Source: CAZMFZ01 sp964565665
GTDB lineage: Bacteria; Bacteroidota; Bacteroidia; Cytophagales; UBA9547
Reading direction: 5' to 3'
Length of the DNA: 7,460 nucleotides
Assembly (NCBI GenBank): GCA_964565665.1
Contig: CAZMFZ010000145.1
Location: 1 to 7,460, forward strand
The notes beneath the pieces are model-generated. The model saw only the letters and a list, made by a program, of their open reading frames with translations, searched no databases and was not told where the DNA came from. The translations under genes and the position numbers were made by a program. How positions within the stretch are numbered: position 1 is the stretch's first letter; the number at the start of each line of letters is the position of its first letter. Below, in pieces: positions 6,808 to 7,460 of the stretch.

Positions 6808-6836
6808 GCCCTTGCTGGTGTTTTCACCAGCAAGCC
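6808..6836 (-). repeat. REP-type palindrome, downstream copy
   Basis: A perfect 10-bp stem, CTTGCTGGTG (6811-6820) with CACCAGCAAG (6825-6834), closes a TTTT loop. With the flanking GCC and CC it is 29 nt long. Read on the minus strand it abuts the TAG stop (6836-6838) of the transposase remnant. It matches the palindrome at 7372-7400 at 25 of 29 positions in the opposite orientation. Being 82 bp after the toxin-antitoxin operon, it may also act as a transcript-end hairpin. Confidence 0.85.
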
Positions 6837-7350
6837 TATTCTCCTTGGTAATGCGATAAAAAACCAAACTCGTCTTTTCCATTTAAATAAAACTTTGCTG
6901 TAGAAAATCTATAATCTTCTTCTAGCAAAGACAAACCAGCTTTTACTGGGTTATAAAGCCTATATGCAAGCTTTTGCATAAATACTATACTTAATGAATT
7001 CCTTCCCCAAAATTAATATTTTCTATCTTTTAAGTTTACTTCAAAATGTTTCAATACCTCAAGATGATTTTTTTCTAAGTCGAATTTTATATTTTGGGAA
7101 GTAAACTTCAAGAAGTCTCGTTGCACATCTTCTCGTTTTATTGAACCTAATACTTGCCAAATAATGTGAAGATGATTTGACATTATTGCAAAAGCATACA
7201 CCTTAACTCTTTTACTGTCAACTAAAAATTGAAGGCTCTTGGTTATTACGATTTTAAATTTATCTGGTTTTAGCAGATGCTTCCATTGGTGAATAGTAGC
7301 CGTGAAAGTTTAGGAAAGCTTTTTTCGAGTTCGATATCACAAAATTACAT
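6836..7350 (-). pseudogene. RAYT (REP-associated tyrosine transposase, Y1/HUH type), degenerate
   Basis: Read on the minus strand, the frame from 7309 to the TAG at 6836-6838 spells most of a Bacteroidota-type RAYT. In order come FTATIHQWKHLLKPDKFK, FLVDSKRVKVYAFAIMSNHL, HIIWQ (HLH is the metal-binding HUH motif), EDVQRDFLKFTSQ, VNLKDRKY, then past a stop FWGRNSLSI, QKLAYRLYNPVKAGL, YRFSTAKFY and DEFGFLSHY. Such enzymes mobilise REP palindromes through single-strand cleavage. Lesions: TAA at 7013-7015 replaces the codon after DRKY (Gln in relatives as I recall them); about seven codons are missing between NSLSI and FMQKL; and the 5' end changes frame near 7305-7312, where one lost T would join DIELEKSFPKL to FTATIHQW. 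A TAA directly after the likely ATG (7348-7350) is a fourth probable lesion. Flanking palindromes support the identity. It cannot make a working enzyme. Confidence 0.88.
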
Positions 7351-7371
7351 AACTTTAGTGCATATATTATT

Positions 7372-7400
7372 GGCTTGTTGTTAAAAACACCAACAAGGGC
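7372..7400 (+). repeat. REP-type palindrome, upstream copy
   Basis: This 29-nt copy carries the arms CTTGTTG (7374-7380) and CAACAAG (7391-7397), a 7-bp stem. It differs from the reverse complement of 6808-6836 at four positions. One pair of differences (C-G to T-A) keeps a stem base pair; the other two unpair the loop-proximal end. It lies just upstream of the transposase remnant and points opposite to the other copy. Confidence 0.8.
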
Positions 7401-7460
7401 GAGAGGGTTGCTGAACTTTTTAGCGAAGAACAACTTACCAACATTAACAGCTATGATAAA

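Noticed and set aside
7013..7201. A free-standing 62-residue minus-strand gene with a GTG start.
   Set aside because: RAYT sequence continues in the same frame on both sides, so this is the middle of a pseudogene rather than a small gene.
6808..7400. A CRISPR array, suggested by repeated palindromes.
   Set aside because: Only two copies exist, they are inverted relative to each other, they lie over 500 bp apart, and a transposase remnant sits between them.
7359..7460. A plus-strand frame open to the right edge, with protein-like text (ERVAELFSEEQLTNINSYDK) after 7400.
   Set aside because: It has no usable start codon in frame, runs through the REP palindrome, and is too short to identify. 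It might be the tail of a gene cut by the REPtron, but one edge fragment cannot support that.
1..7460. tRNA, rRNA or riboswitch genes.
   Set aside because: No cloverleaf with a GTTCRA-type T loop, rRNA-like block or known riboswitch core was seen by eye in the non-coding parts.

Overview
The window most likely comes from a Bacteroidota bacterium, probably of the Cytophagales type, though the order is an inference. Four things point there: a PorP/SprF-type gene (a family tied to type IX secretion and confined to this phylum), AT-rich DNA, start codons without clear Shine-Dalgarno sequences, and a TAnnTTTG-type -7 promoter box before the one regulator gene.

Left part, 1-4422, minus strand: two large genes 18 bp apart, almost certainly co-transcribed, both fusions. 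The upstream gene (1903-4422) joins a GT-B glycosyltransferase to a UDP-galactopyranose mutase. The downstream gene (1-1884, cut by the left edge) joins a family-1 glycoside-hydrolase-like domain to an RmlD-like sugar-nucleotide reductase. Together they look like part of a pathway that makes and transfers a special sugar, with galactofuranose as the one readable ingredient.

Middle, 4423-5541: a PorP/SprF gene remnant on the minus strand (4612-5235) that lacks its signal peptide, the first barrel strands and apparently the last strand. It lies between two short non-coding stretches. The one at 5236-5541 holds a weak palindrome, a terminator-like hairpin and the promoter of the next operon.

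Right part, 5542-6725, plus strand: a tight four-gene operon encoding a Xre-type HTH regulator, a VapB-like antitoxin, a VapC PIN-domain toxin (19-nt overlap) and a small uncharacterised protein with a winged-helix-like C-terminus.

Right edge, 6808-7400: a decayed RAYT (REP-associated tyrosine transposase) gene on the minus strand, bracketed by two related 29-nt palindromes in inverted orientation. This is a degenerate REPtron. Its reading frame can be followed on both sides of a nonsense codon, with a small internal deletion and a likely 5' frameshift. The last 60 bases hold no gene that can be assigned.

The sugar operon looks like stable genome content. The stretch from about 4600 to 7400 (gene remnant, toxin-antitoxin cassette, dead transposase) reads as a turnover zone beside it.
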